Shown piece by piece: positions 21,998 to 34,157 of a stretch of 64,000 nt of DNA. The notes under the pieces are model-generated. The model ran no database searches, had not been told where the DNA came from, and saw nothing but the letters and a program-made list of their open reading frames with translations. Every line of letters begins with the position of its first letter. Positions within the stretch are counted from its first letter, which is position 1. Made by a program: the position numbers and the translations under genes. Origin of the DNA: Narthecium ossifragum (lineage: Eukaryota > Streptophyta > Magnoliopsida > Dioscoreales > Nartheciaceae); the NCBI GenBank assembly GCA_963920575.1, contig OY986966.1, forward strand, positions 10,332,048-10,396,047, read 5' to 3'.

Positions 21998-23581
21998 TGA
22001 TGAGTGCATGAAAGTGCACTCTAAATAGCCTTATAAACATCTCAATTGCTAGATTATTATCTTTAATCAACATCTTTATTCCTATTTTTATATCTATATG
22101 TTGCTTCACATGGTTGTTTGGAAAATGCAGGAAAAAGGAGAAAAGAAGCTGAAAAGAGTGCATGGATCAACTTTAAAGATTAATCTGTACCTGCTCATGA
22201 AGAATCAGATTATGTGCCATATATGGTTGGAAAGCTCTTGAAGTCTAGATTCTGGAGAATTTTACGGTTCGTGATTCAGAGTTTCCTAGAGAAAGTTACG
22301 GCAATTTTAGTACCGATGGCGCAGTCTGAATGGCAGCACAGTAAATAAGCTGGAAGTCCGAGCGATCCTCCGATCGATCGGACTACGCAGAAACGTGACA
22401 GAACCTATTTTTTTTGGCTGAACGAAGTCCGATCGATCTCTCCATCCCTCCTAAGGGGTCCGATCGATCCGACACCAATGGTCCGATCGATCGGACTCGG
22501 GAAAAGCCAAAAACAGCGGATTTTTACTCAACCGATCGATCCAACACTCATAGTCCGATCGATCGGACTTGGGAATTAAAGGTTGACAGAAGAGAAGCAG
22601 AGTTCGATCGATCCGTCCATCGATCGGACTCGGGCGTAAATAGAAGTTGGAGATTTCAATGAGACCGATCGATCCAACATCCCGAGGAGGATCGATCGGA
22701 CGTTCCCAGTGAATTAAATCAACGGTTTTGATTTAACCCGAGTTTAGGCCTATAAATAGGATACTTAGGGTTATCAAAAGGGATCTTTTGGAGGACTTTT
22801 TGGCAGCGTTTGAAGGCGAGGAGAAGGGTTCCAGGCTTGGTTTTCTTTTCTTATTTCTTCTTTATTTCTTCATTAGTTTTGTTGCCCTCATGGTGAACAT
22901 GAGTGGCTAGTTTCTTCTCTAAGGTACCGATGTAGCCCTAACTGAATCATTCTATGTTATTGGATCATATTTATTTAATCAGTTTATTTTCCTTGTTTCA
23001 TTCATTATTATAACTGAGATCTTAAATACCTTTATCTGGCCAATAAAAGTATTATAGATTGTTTTATGTGAGATTGGGCGAGGGTTCATTCCTTAATCTT
23101 GCAGGATCTATGAATGAATGAGTTTATGTCGAGGCTGGGTTCAAGCTAAGAGTATTCTTGGTTCATAAGTGTTCTTCAGAGCTTAATGGATTCTTGGTTA
23201 ACACTTAGTTATGGGTTCATTAACTAGGGTTAATTGGGGGTACTTAGTGAAAACCGCGGCCGAACGGATCATCATACCGGAAGAACGAGCCCTTGGAATT
23301 AAACTGAGATCTTGATTGATTCAATGCATAGAATGAGGATGTTATGGTGAAATCGGAACCTTAGTATTCATCCATCATATTTCGATCGTTTTCTTATTTC
23401 GTTATTAGATCTTCTATTCTCGATACCTCATATCTTCTATTTTCCCTTATTTTCTTTCTTTTCTGTTCTTTAGCGTTTTACTCTAATAATTTCTACAAAT
23501 CTCTGTGGGTACGATACTCGTCTTGCTACTATATTGATTGCACCGATTCGTATACTTGCGAGATATAAAATTTATTCATCA
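21998..23581 (+). mobile_element. Solo LTR (copy X) with target duplication CCCGC
   Basis: It starts TGATGAGTGCATG and ends TTATTCATCA, flanked by CCCGC at 21993-21997 and 23582-23586. A TATAAATAGG at 22751 follows an array of TCCGATCGATCGGA palindromes (22365-22700). The segment 22120-22350 is nearly the inverted copy of 25330-25560 in solo LTR Y, so both belong to one family. No coding region is present. Confidence 0.9.
22365..22700. repeat. Array of CCGATCGATCGG palindromes in solo LTR X
   Basis: About nine copies of TCCGATCGATCGGA or half-altered forms. GTCCGATCGATCGGAC at 22481-22496 is a perfect 16-base palindrome. The array ends about 50 bases before the TATA box. Confidence 0.85.
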
Positions 23582-23586
23582 CCCGC

Positions 23587-24074
23587 TGCTTGGTCGGGCA
23601 ATGGAGGAGGAGCCGCTAGGATCGGATCACTATGATGCCCTAGACTGGCGACTTGGTCGGGATGGAGGAGGAGCCGCCGGGATGGAGGAAGAGCCGCCGA
23701 GATGGAGGAGGACCAACTAACCCTAGATCTATTTCACACGATTTGAAGTACCCAACAGGATTAGCAAATTTAGTCCAAAATCCAACCCACTTTTAACCAA
23801 CTTAGCAAAAGTGGTGATTTGAAATCTGAATTACCCGTGTCGGGCAATCCAAATATGCTACCTTAGGTTGGCTAATAGTCAACTCCAAATAAGGTCCGCT
23901 ATATATCACCACTCTAAGATTATTGTTTTGTGCTTATTGGTTGTAGTTGATCATTATCATGATAATAGCACTCAATTTTATGCACCTCTTGAAACTTTGT
24001 GCGAATTCATTGCCATCAAATAATTCAAGTTTGAGAACAATCCTTCAACTCATCCACATGTAGATGATTTTTAG
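23587..24074. other. Unassigned sequence between two solo LTRs
   Basis: 23600-23715 contains three copies of GGATGGAGGAGGAGCCGCC with small changes. The rest is AT-rich and unrecognised. Confidence 0.35.
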
Positions 24075-24079
24075 CACTT

Positions 24080-25673
24080 TGATGTGCTGTCGCAGGCACT
24101 CAAAAATAAATCCAATACTCTTCAAAATAAATGTAGTAGTGCGAGTACGAGTCGATCCCACGAAGAGTGCTTAGCCTAGTTTTGTGCTTAGTGAACAAAG
24201 ATGGGGGGTTTTAAACGTGAGCAAAAACAATAAAGAAATAATCTAAAGCGAAGAAACAAGTTGAATCAAGAGAACAAACCTTGGTCTGAGTCAACATCCA
24301 CCATCGGAATCCAACAACTGATCATAGATGCAAGTATCAATCAATTCATACCATGAATATTCACCGTCCGAATTCAATTCAAATCTCTCCTCAATCTTAG
24401 TTAATTAGAAACAAGCGATCTAATCAACCCTAACTACTAGACAACCTAAGACAAGCGCTGTAGATTTAATCTAGTAGCAGCGTTAAGAATAGGGAGATCG
24501 ATGAAGCTAAATAACACAAGCACAAGCGGTTGCATTTAATCTAGTCAAATATTCTTCCTAAGATCTAACAATCTCTGAAACGCAGTAGATTATTAAACCC
24601 TAGTTGCTTCGCAGATTAGAGGGATCAAATAATTCCAGATTTGATATCCAACCTAGCAGTAGATCGCAATGAATAATAAACTAGTAGCGCTCCTAGCAAT
24701 TAGACAAGACAATCATGAATATTTAATAACAGAAGAACATTCAATACTCATGTATAAACTGAACAATAAAAATAAATTAGATCTCACAGTTTCATTGATT
24801 TCGAGGTTTCAGTCTCCTCGACCAAGGATCAAGATTTAGCCACGCAGGGCCATCGAGAACAATCCTCAAAAGATTCCAATAAACAAGATAAAACCTAGAA
24901 AAAATATAAAGGAGGAGAAAGAGCAGCCAAAAGTGTCCAAGAATCCCCCCTCAAACCCTAGAAAGAGTCCTATTTATAGCCTCAAGTGTATCCACTCTCG
25001 GATTAGATCACAATCCTTGATTTTCTTTACTGGGAAAGTCCAATCGATCCTTCTCGGGGTGCTGGATCGATCGGTTGCGTAAAAATCTTCAATTTCTAGT
25101 TACGCCCGAATCCGATCGATCGAACTATAGGCGCTGGATCGATCGGATGCGTAAAAATCCACCTTCTCTGGCTATTTTTGATTCCGATCGATCCAACTCT
25201 AGGAGTCGGATCGATCTGGCTCAATAGGAGGGATGGTTCGATCGATCGGACCATGTTCAGCCAAAAAATACATGTTCTGTCACGTTTCTGCATGGTCCGA
25301 TCGATCGGACCATGCGTGTCAGATCGCTCGGACTGTTCAGCTTATTCACTGCTCTGCCATCCAGACTGCGCCATCGGTACTAAAATTGCAGTAACTTCTT
25401 CTACGAAACTCGGAATCACGAACCGTAAAATTCCCCAGAAACTAGACTTCAAGAGCTTTCCAACCATATATGGCACATCATCTGATTCTTCATGAACAGG
25501 TACAGATTAATTTTTAAAGTTGATCCATGCACTCTTTTCAGCTTCTTTTCGACTTAAGGACTTCAATTGCATCCTAAATCAAAATATAAGAATAATGAGT
25601 GTATTTAGGAACTAAATAAGCATAGGAGACTAAGTATTAAGAGATAAAAATATAACATTATGCATCATCATCA
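24080..25673 (-). mobile_element. Solo LTR (copy Y) with target duplication CACTT
   Basis: It starts TGATGTGCTGTCGCAGGC and ends GCATCATCATCA, flanked by CACTT at 24075-24079 and 25674-25678. It is the inverted relative of copy X and of fragment Z. TATAAATA lies on the - strand at 24971-24978, with the CCGATCGATCGG array upstream of it (25025-25335). No coding region. Confidence 0.9.
25025..25335. repeat. Array of CCGATCGATCGG palindromes in solo LTR Y
   Basis: About nine copies. The longest perfect palindrome is 24 bases, at 25291-25314, centred on CGATCG with CATGG arms. Confidence 0.85.
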
Positions 25674-25678
25674 CACTT

Positions 25679-26211
25679 CTCTTCATCAAAACACATAGCC
25701 AGGTGGGCCTCAAATTGGGCTGCAACTGTTGAAACTCTACTGACCCAATAGTTTCTGGGTTTGTTGGGCTAGACATCAAGAGACTCGGCAAAAAAAACTT
25801 CTATAATTTCCCGATTCATTCATTCTCCTAGTTTGATTTTTTTTTTCTCCATAGATTTTTTATCATGTTTATATGATCAATAGAGTTTACAGTAATTGAT
25901 CTATTTCCTGTCCTCAATGACTTTATATATGACAAAATATATTTTCCATTTAGAAGTAATTGAGACTCAACCTACATAGTACCGATCTCCATCGAACAGA
26001 TAATGTGAAAAATGAGTACGAAATCACCGTTTATGAAGTCTACCGAATTCGATCTGAAAGTATCTATCAGAAAACTTAGCATAGAGCCATAGAGTCTTCG
26101 GTAGGAAATTAAATCGCCAAACTGACCGGGCCAGCAAAGTTATATAAGAAGAGTTAAGTTCATATAAGATAACAAAAGACATGAAAGAAAGGACAAATGT
26201 GATCAGAGAGA
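25679..26211. other. Unassigned sequence
   Basis: AT-rich sequence without recognised genes. It may belong to the LTR or leader of the Tat-type gag relic that resumes after the next two transposons. Confidence 0.3.
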
Positions 26212-26218
26212 CTTTGAA

Positions 26219-26557
26219 TGATTACTTGGAATAAGAAAAAGTGGGAATAAAGTAGTAATGATTATTCGGAATAAGAAAAAGTAGAGTGATAGTGGTAGGT
26301 GGAATGTGAATAAATGAGTAATGATTACCTAGAATAAGAAAATGTGTTTGAGGATAAGTATGGGAATAAGGGGGTTATTCCCACCTTATTCTCACACCTT
26401 AGGGCCTGTTTGGTGTGAAAATAAAAGGGGAATATTCCTACACTTATTCTCAAACATTTTTTTTCTTATTTCCACTCTACTTTTTCTTATTCCAAGTAAT
26501 CATTACTGTCACCATTCTAGTTTTTCTTATTCCAACTAATCATTATTATTATTATTT
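26219..26557. mobile_element. Foldback MITE with 7-bp flank repeat CTTTGAA
   Basis: TGATTACTTGGAATAAGAAA on the left pairs with the inverted right end TGATTAGTTGGAATAAGAAA. The arms keep pairing for about 170 bases around a centre near 26395, so the whole element can fold into a hairpin. CTTTGAA flanks it at 26212-26218 and 26558-26564 and may be an 8-bp hAT duplication with one change. No ORF. Confidence 0.75.
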
Positions 26558-26772
26558 CTTTGAACTTGTGCCTTTTATGTTACATGTAGGTGTTCACCAA
26601 GTTTTTATTTTTTTTTCCCGTGCAGGCTCATCGTAGAGAAGGTCAAAGCCACCGTCATGAAATGGAGTATAGACGAAAAGAAAAGTACGTGAAAGAGCCC
26701 GTTACCATGAAGGAGACGGCCTGAAACGAAGGAACGTACGAACCAAATGGAGTTATAATAATTGTTCACTAA

Positions 26773-27946
26773 GGGGGCGTTTGGTTGCCTGCATCAATAT
26801 GCATCAACAGATGCATGCATCAGTTGATGCACCATCATGATCCAAACCCATATTTGGTTGACAAGATGCATCAACTGATGCTGCATCAGTTGATCTAAAA
26901 AAGTGACTTCATGCTGCATCATCTGATGATGTATCATCATGTGATGCATCACGTGACCCTCCTTTCTCCTCTACTCCTTCCCCTCTCCTCCTCGAGCCAG
27001 CCGACCCTCTCCTCCCAACGCCGGATCGTCGGCGCTCGGATCTCCCCTCCGGCCGCCGCTCGAATCTCCCCTCCTCTGGTTGCCGCCGCTCGGATCTCCA
27101 CTCCTCTGGTTGCCGCCACTCGAATCTCCCCTCCTTTGGCCCCTGCCGCTCAGATCTCCCCTCCTCTGGTTGCCGCCGCTCGGATCTCCGCTCCTCTGGT
27201 CCACACCGGCTTTCCTCTCGAGTCACGATCTCCACTGGCCCTCTGCATTTGGATTCGATGGAGGGGACGAGCCACACGTCGAGGACGGCGATGGATTGTC
27301 GAATCGGGCGCATGGAGGCGAGGGGGCGTTCGATCTGGAGGCTGTTGGGAGGGGGGTGGTCGGAGACAACGATGCCGAGTGGTGACGAAGTCGGGTTCTG
27401 GTGAGGCTTGGAGCTCGGGGGAGATCGAGACGAGGAGGGAGGCCAACACAGAGACGTCTTGGGAGGTAGTCCCGAGAGAGGGGGAGGGCTCTCGGGCGGC
27501 GGCCGAGCTCAAGGTGATAGCAAGACAGAGAAGAGGAGCCACGGGTGGCTGCGGCTTCACCGGGGAGGGAGGAGACGATGAGGTGACGGTGATCTTGGGA
27601 GCTTCACCGGGACTAATGGTGAAGAGGCGGATGGAGACCATGGATGACGAGGGTGTGGTGGCTACGGGGTCCTGAGGAGCAAGGAGGAGAGGAGGGTGGA
27701 GGAGGAGTAGAGAGATGAGGGAGATAAAGAGTGATGGTGGTGGTTGCCGACGATGTCGCCAGAGGTGAACAGGCGGCAGCAATGGCTGCGTTTGTTTGCC
27801 TGCATCAACTTATGCAATATATACTAACCAAACAGAAAACGAGCTAATACTGCATCAGTTGATACAATCAACCAAACACGTATGTAATGCATCAGTTGTA
27901 TCAACTGATGCATTGCATCAACTGATGCAAGCAACCAAACGCCCCC
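26773..27946. mobile_element. PIF/Harbinger-like element with palindromic subterminal repeats
   Basis: The ends GGGGGCGTTTGGTTGCCTGC and, inverted, GGGGGCGTTTGGTTGCTTGC pair nearly perfectly, with TAA at 26770-26772 and 27947-27949. Both sides carry several TGCATCAACTGATGCA-type palindromes (about 26793-26945 and 27800-27935), which look like transposase binding sites. There is no transposase. The middle (26955-27740) is GC-rich and open on both strands, including 254 codons on + and 210 codons on -. It is probably captured or low-complexity sequence of unknown source. Confidence 0.8.
27044..27200. repeat. 30-bp tandem repeats, about five copies
   Basis: Units of the type CTCTGGTTGCCGCCGCTCGG plus ATCTCCNCTC repeat head to tail with few changes, in phase with a 10-residue protein repeat on both strands. 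They sit inside the Harbinger-like element. Confidence 0.85.
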
Positions 27947-27949
27947 TAA

Positions 27950-28599
27950 GTGGATGTAGTTAGCAACAGCGGTTAGGCAACAAGTACAATGGTTAATTGC
28001 ACAATAACTACCCCAACCGCTACCAACCGTCTAGACTGGGAGAGGATAGAAAAGCCAAAGAATGAAACACAGAGGACTCTTGCAACCTGAAATCAAAACT
28101 CAAGAGCATCAACTCTTTCAACCTTAGAAGTAGATTTATTGTAATCTTAGGAGTAGTAGTTCTCTTTCGCAGGCCGGATCTGCATCCTTATACTGCAGCC
28201 CTTGGATCCTTGTGATCATCTGACGGAACCGTTCTTGGCGTCGTTTTAGCAATTACTCTTCTATGTAAGTTCCTTGTAAGTTGTTAACAGAGCCATCTTT
28301 CATGGTGCCATGTTAGCAATTAATAAAATTATCCTTTCGATGGTGCCGCTTACTGGTGCTGTCAGAAGAAAATCACTTGTTTGTTTTCATGATTGATTAA
28401 CTCTTTGTCGTATACTATCTCTCTTCGCAACACACTCTCATAAATCAGAGAGGTTGGAGAGCTTGCGTCCCTGTTCATCAAGGTTTAAAGTGTTTTCGCT
28501 GATCCGGATGAAAACCAACGCAAATATTTTTTACACATCCAGTGGGACCCGGTGTGCTTGAAGCGTCTGTCAGAACGTATGTGACTACGATCAGGAAAC
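27950..28599. other. LTR or leader-like sequence before the Tat gag
   Basis: Unrecognised. The final part (TTTTTTACACATCCAGTGGG at about 28530-28550) could be an LTR end and primer site for the gag that starts at 28600, but no matching tRNA end is certain. Confidence 0.35.
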
Positions 28600-29045
28600 A
28601 TGGTTGGTGAAAGATATGGAGATGCGCCAGTCACTGAGGATGAGACCAACGAGAAATAGCAAGTGTTCCCCACAATTCCTACTCAGGACATAGGACTCAA
28701 CAATAGGAATCATCGCAATAACGCCCAGTTTCTAAATGGCGAGCAGGTAATGTCTAGTCAGTTTAATGCATTTCATGATCCTACAATCTACGCGGCATTT
28801 GAGCAGCTATTTGATGCATCCACTCAAGAGATTCGGCACGATATTCAGCAGGAAATTAGAGAGTCATACAAACATAGTGTGTCCGGGCTACGTCAGGACT
28901 CTTTCGAACATAGTGAACCCAAAACCACAACGAATCTTGAAGAACAAAGAACCAATAATAATGGCCACCCCATAAGGGCTTATCACAACCAGGGGAATAA
29001 TCAAGGCGGTCATTTTCAAAGCCCTCCATGAAGGCCTCCTCCATA

Positions 29046-30434
29046 GGGCCTCTTTGGTTCCAGGATATCCTAGCCAAACATCCTCTTTATCCTGGGATTC
29101 CTATCCGAGGATAAATTGGGATTCCTATCCCGGGTTCCAGCGTCCTTATCCCGATATTATAACCTTTCCTGCTTTAATCATGTTGATTTTGTCGAATATT
29201 TTATTCAGAAGTTAAAGTGAATATATGCATTATAATATTAATGAAACGAGAAAATATTATTATTTAAATTATATGCGTTATCATAGTATATGTATTAGCA
29301 TATTATTAAGTAATTGATTAAAGCCAAGGTGAATATTATATGCATTTTCATATAATTAATTAAACTACCAATATGTTTCATAAAAAAATCAAAAATGGAA
29401 TTTACTTATTTTATATTATTTTAATAATATATATTAAAATAATATTGTCATATTCATATAAATGGATCTGCATGGGGATGCATTGATTTGTATGACAATG
29501 TCATGCCATCATGCTATGCCATGTAACGATGTGATCCTTCTTCACATCCGCCGTAGGTGGACATCACGTGTATGTCGCCGGCGGCCACGACGCCGGCAAG
29601 AACGCCCTCAGCACCACCGAGTAATACGACCTGGTGAAGAACGGGCAGACATCGATGCCAACGATGGCGGAGGAGCGGGCGTTCGTCGGAGATGGCAAAT
29701 AATCGGGCGTTAGTATGAGAGGGATTCACCAGTGGAGGCGTCGAACAGAACGGGTGGGGTGGTAATATTATACTTTATTATAATATATTCATGTCGATTA
29801 TGTCAAATATGTTTTTCAGAAGTAAAGGTGAATATATACATCATAATATTAATAAAATGAGAAAATATGATTAATCATTCTTATAAGGAGCAAAAACGGT
29901 TATGCATAACCACCCCTTATAAGGTTGATTTAATTCATACAATTATATCTATTCTATAGTTATAGTATACTAATCTAATACTAACTTTATATAGTATCCA
30001 TACTAATCCATTAATCAAATTTGGTTTTTATAATCGAATCACCTATTAACCTCATGGTTACCCAGCCATGTGGCATGGGAGCCCACCTAGTTAAATTATT
30101 TGCTTTAACATATTACATGTATTATCATTTTATTAAGTAATTTATTAAAGCCAAGGTGAATATTATATACATTATCATATTATTAATTAAACTACCAATA
30201 TGTCACATAAAAAATTCAAAAGTGAAATTTACTATCCACCTCACTAATCTCTATTCCTATTCCACCTTTTTCATCCAAACACCATTTTCTTGTCCAAAGT
30301 AAATATTACTTCCTTATCCCTACTTGTCAACCAAACACCAAAGTGGAATAACTTTTATCCCACAATTTATCCCAACATACTAATCCATATCCTCTCTAAA
30401 CCCGGGATAAACTATCTCGCAACCAAACGATACC
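29046..30434. mobile_element. DNA transposon carrying a kelch gene fragment
   Basis: The ends GGGCCTCTTTGGTTCCAGGATA and, inverted, GGTATCGTTTGGTTGCGAGATA resemble one another. ATA flanks both sides inside the shared word CCATAG. A 200-base AT-rich segment (about 29165-29400) is repeated at 29770-30240, interrupted there by unrelated sequence. Between the copies is the kelch fragment. The superfamily is unsettled (3-bp duplication, TTTGG ends, PIF/Harbinger possible). Confidence 0.65.
29553..29699 (+). pseudogene. Captured F-box/kelch repeat fragment
   Basis: The frame reads VGGHHVYVAGGHDAGKNALS, then TTE, a stop, YDLVKNGQTSMPTMAEERAF. VYVAGGHDxxKNALRSAxxYD, then PxMAxER is the signature of plant SKIP/KFB-type F-box kelch proteins, which serve as substrate receptors of SCF ubiquitin ligases. 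Only about one kelch unit is present and a stop sits in it. GC content is much higher than in the flanking AT-rich transposon sequence, as expected for a captured exon. Confidence 0.7.
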
Positions 30435-31981
30435 ATAGAGTTAATCCTTGGGTACCTCCTTTTAGGGAGTCCAATCAAGAGATCCCGCGAATGATCCCTG
30501 AAGGGTAGTTTGGGAATAATTTTCGAGAGCCTTATTATAGACCACCCCAGGGGTAAAATCCTCATGCTCCTCCATTCGAAGAGGAATATCAGGAGATCCC
30601 TGAGATGCACCCGGAAAGGGAATATGAAGAATGGGGTGGACATAGGCGAATGTTAAGAGAACAGATAGAGACTACTATACAGGAGCAAATGAGTAGGATA
30701 AGGCCAGCTAGGATGGCTGTGTATAGGAAGCATTACCCCGATTGGATAGATCAAATGTATCATTTCCCTAGAGGATACAGAGTCCCAAACTTCCCGACGT
30801 TTATGGGAGTTGATGATGTCACCATCATAGAACATATTGGAAGGTTCTCACTTCTCTATGTACAAGTAAACGACTGCTATAAGGTAAGCCTTTTTCCCAG
30901 TTCACATTCAAGGATGGCCTCTTCGTGGTTCCTCAGTTTGCCGCCGAATTCAGTGCAAAGCTAGGGGCATATGGAACTAGTGTTCCATACATAGTTTTAT
31001 AAGGCACAGCTAGATGTATCTATGACCGATCTTGCTCAAATGAGACAATTGCAAGAGGAGACTGTTGAAGACTTCCTTTGACGATTCAAATGAGTAATGA
31101 GTAGGTGTTTTACTCCTCTGCTAGAGCATGAATTCATGAGGATTGCCCAATGTTCATGAACAGTTACTGAAGGAAGTTCCATGATAGAGACTTCAATGAT
31201 TTATTCGAATTAACATTCAGTGTTGTTAAGTATGAACAGTTACTGAAGGAAGAGCTAAGAGCCAAGAGCTATTCGAAAGGGTCCTATTACAAGGACCTAA
31301 TTATGAGATACTCAATGTGGATACCGTGATAGGGAATGAAGACGAACTTGGTGTTTACCTTGCTGAGTTGAAAAAGGGCAGACCTTACATATGTAAGGCC
31401 TTAATTAGAATCGTGGATGAGATTAAAGCAAAAGAGGTCGTTAATGACAAAAAAAAGTCCAGCTCGAAAATTCATATTTGATGTCACGAAAGCTGACCAA
31501 ATATTTGATCAGTTATACAAAGACAATCAAATCAAGTAGACGGAGAACCATGTTCTCCCAATCGCGGATCGGATCAAGGGAAAAAGGTATTGCAAGTGGC
31601 ACAGTGCCTGGTCTCATAGTAATAACTCATGCTTGGTCTTTCGTCATGTTTTGCAAGATACCATTGATAGTGGGCGAATTGGCTTCCTGAAGAAGGAGCC
31701 AACAATGGGGGTGGACAAGAATCCCTTCCCAAAGATTGCCAGCATCAATGCAAACCAGGCCGATGTGACAAAGCTCAAACTCCCCAAGTTGAAACTAGTG
31801 TTGGACGAAGATACGACCATGGACAAGAAATGTCCAAGTGTGTTCTCACGAATTGAACCAACCAAGGGCGAAATCAGCAACCATTATGAAGGGCTATGAG
31901 CTCACTGCAAAAGAGAAGTGGAAATGAACAAAACCCCAAGAAGAGCCCCTATGCAAGAATACCAAGAGAGGTCATGCCTTC

Positions 31982-32402
31982 TATCATGCCCCAACCCAGA
32001 AAACCCATATTAAACGACGGCGTGAGTCTACCCAATAAATTCTCCGTTTATACCCTAAACTTCAATTTAGGTATAGAAACCTACCTCAACTCGCTAATCC
32101 ACCGCTAATCCTTCCTTAATCCATGCTAAACCAGCCTAGGCCAGCCTTCCCCCTCGCCGTCGCCACCTCCAAGCAGTCGGGGAACCCTCCGAAGTTCTCT
32201 TGTCGGGGGAGGGAGAGAAGAGAAAGAGAAAGGGAAAGAAAAAAAGGAAGAGATAAGATAAAGGTATTTATAGTAAGCTGAGATTAATCTCAGCCATCCG
32301 TTTCGATCTTTCCCGATCGATCTTCGATCTTCCAATCGAGAGCGCCCCTAAGGGTCTAATCAATCACATGTATCAATCCAAGGTCGTGTATGCAACACGG
32401 GA
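31982..32402 (-). mobile_element. Internally deleted TGTGAG-family LTR (copy C)
   Basis: Starts TATCATGCCCCAACCCAGAA, the family end with three transitions. It then jumps to the promoter side: GGTATTTATAG at 32265, TTTCCCGATCGA and GAGAGCGCCCCTAAGGG. It stops at about 32402 inside the TGTGTGCACTACACGGG block. The middle 2.3 kb of the family is missing. Confidence 0.65.
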
Positions 32403-32414
32403 GGACACATGCTG

Positions 32415-34130
32415 CTATTCACTTTCAATTTGGCGTGATACATTACAAATTTCAGAGTTAGTTTGAACAAAACTAATTTAAGGGCAAAACTGTAATCTAA
32501 TAATTTATTATTGCATGATACAAAATCCAAAAGTACAACTGCTCCTCAATTATACAATAGATACAAAAAATTCCTCAAAGAGGAAAATTATATATTTAAT
32601 ACAATTCTCAAATTATAAGTGTACAACAAAATCTATAGAAGTATAACTAGGCCCTCAGGATCCTCAAGCACCTTCTGAAGTCGACGCGCAGCCAAAGGTC
32701 TTTCCAGCTAAAGCTACAGTCAAATAGCATGCAACCCGGGTAGGAGTGAGCAACAACGCTCAGTAGGGTTCTACTCTATGTCACACTGAAAGGAAAGGGA
32801 ATTACAAACTCTTAGGTTCCATCTCATCTCTAGAGGAAATTCATGTTACGTCCGCCGCCTACACCAGGGTACGCTCTACTATGACCTCTATTGTCAATAG
32901 TCATCCCTCTCTACAACCAAGCGCTCCAGCGCTGAAACAATAGGGTGTAGGACATAGGGTGGTACGTAACTTCCCCTAACACTGAAGCTGAGACTGAGAC
33001 TAGAACCCTAAGATGACCTCTACACCTCAATCAGAGTAATTGTACCTAAGTAGACATCAACCTTGAGAATACATAGATTTCAATATAATACAATCACGTT
33101 CTAAACCTTACAACCCAGCCTCGGTCCTAAAGTTAGATCCGAACTGCCCGAACCCTTAGATTGGCGATCAACCCATCGCCCACGCCTAACCAGGAATGCC
33201 TCTGATGTAGTCAAATACATGCAATGTTCACACAACAACATGTGAAAGAATAAACATGGCTAGTCACAGCACACAGCTAACCCAAAAGGGGTGAACATGC
33301 TACAAAGCTGATAAGTCTTAAGTCAAAGCATTTAACTACTGCAACGGTGATGCATGCTGTTAGCAAACAATTCGGATCCAATTCCGGCATTACAACGGGA
33401 TCCACAGCCATCAACCGTAATTTCTACAACGGGGATACAACCCCAGCTAACCAACAATGAACTACTCTGATTAACAATACAAAAGGTTATGCCCCCAGCG
33501 CACACCGACAATCAACGGGCTATTAATTAAAGCAGTAGGGCACACCATTGGCCCATTTATATACACATTTCTGGGAGTCATCACTCTCCCGGTTAACCAT
33601 AAAGCGATAAATGGTTATGTACAAGTAGTTAAGGAAAGAAGTAAAACAATCACAAACCATGCGTTGCGAAATTTGGAGGTAAAATCGTCAAAACCCTGAT
33701 TTAAATCTCATACTAGGCACTACTAGTCATTAGGAAAGATATAGAAGAAATCAGGGTTGAAAAGAAATCAAAACCTTGAAAATCGGAACAGTTTCAACAA
33801 ACTGTGCATAAGAGATCGATTTTCATCACCATGAAAATCGATCGTTCCTTAATCTCTGCTTCGTTGCAGGTTACAAAATTCGCTATAAATCATAACAAAA
33901 TTAGAAAATTGTGAAATCAGTGGCACTAGAAAGTAAATGCAAAGAGCTACAACGTTAGCTTGAAAGTTTCATGAGATCATGCACAAAGGACCCAGAAATC
34001 GAACGTGAATATGACTATTCAGCTAAAAATAGAAAACCTCCTAACCAGCACAGAAAAGATCGATCTTCATGCCCATGCAGGTCCTCTGCCATGCAGGAGA
34101 TCGATCTTCATGCCTATGAAAATCTGGACT
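32415..34130 (-). mobile_element. TGTGAG-family LTR lacking both ends (copy D)
   Basis: Begins at TATTCACTTTCAATTTGGCG, which corresponds to about 80 bases inside copy B. It runs through the usual blocks (GTAGGAGTGAGCAACAA, CATCGCCCACGCCTAAC, TCACTCTCCCGGTTAACC) to two AGATCGATCTTCATGCC units near 34055-34105. It is then cut by the Tat element that starts at about 34131. Confidence 0.7.
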
Positions 34131-34157
34131 GGGACCAGACAAATCCGACCCAAGCCA

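Larger units (their letters stand above)
28600..31981 (+). pseudogene. Tat-type Ty3/gypsy gag, heavily broken
   Basis: Begins MVGERYGDAPVTEDETNEK, then an in-frame TAG where a Gln codon is likely. It continues as QLFDASTQEIRHDIQQEIRE. A DNA transposon (29046-30434) interrupts. After it come VNPWVPPFRESNQEI and the capsid-like part HYPDWIDQMYHFPRGYRVPN with FTMASSWFLSLPPNS-like sequence (about 30735-30958), typical of Tat gag. From 31000 to 31460 stops are dense and several frames are used. The zinc-finger/protease side reads KRYCKWHSAWSHSNNSCLVF (about 31583) and TMGVDKNPFPKIASINANQA (about 31704). It ends where LTR copy C begins. Non-functional. Confidence 0.75.

Noticed and set aside
26911..27675. 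254-codon and opposing 210-codon frames in the Harbinger-like element
   Set aside because: Open on both strands because of GC-rich 30-bp repeats. No recognised domain, so not listed as genes.
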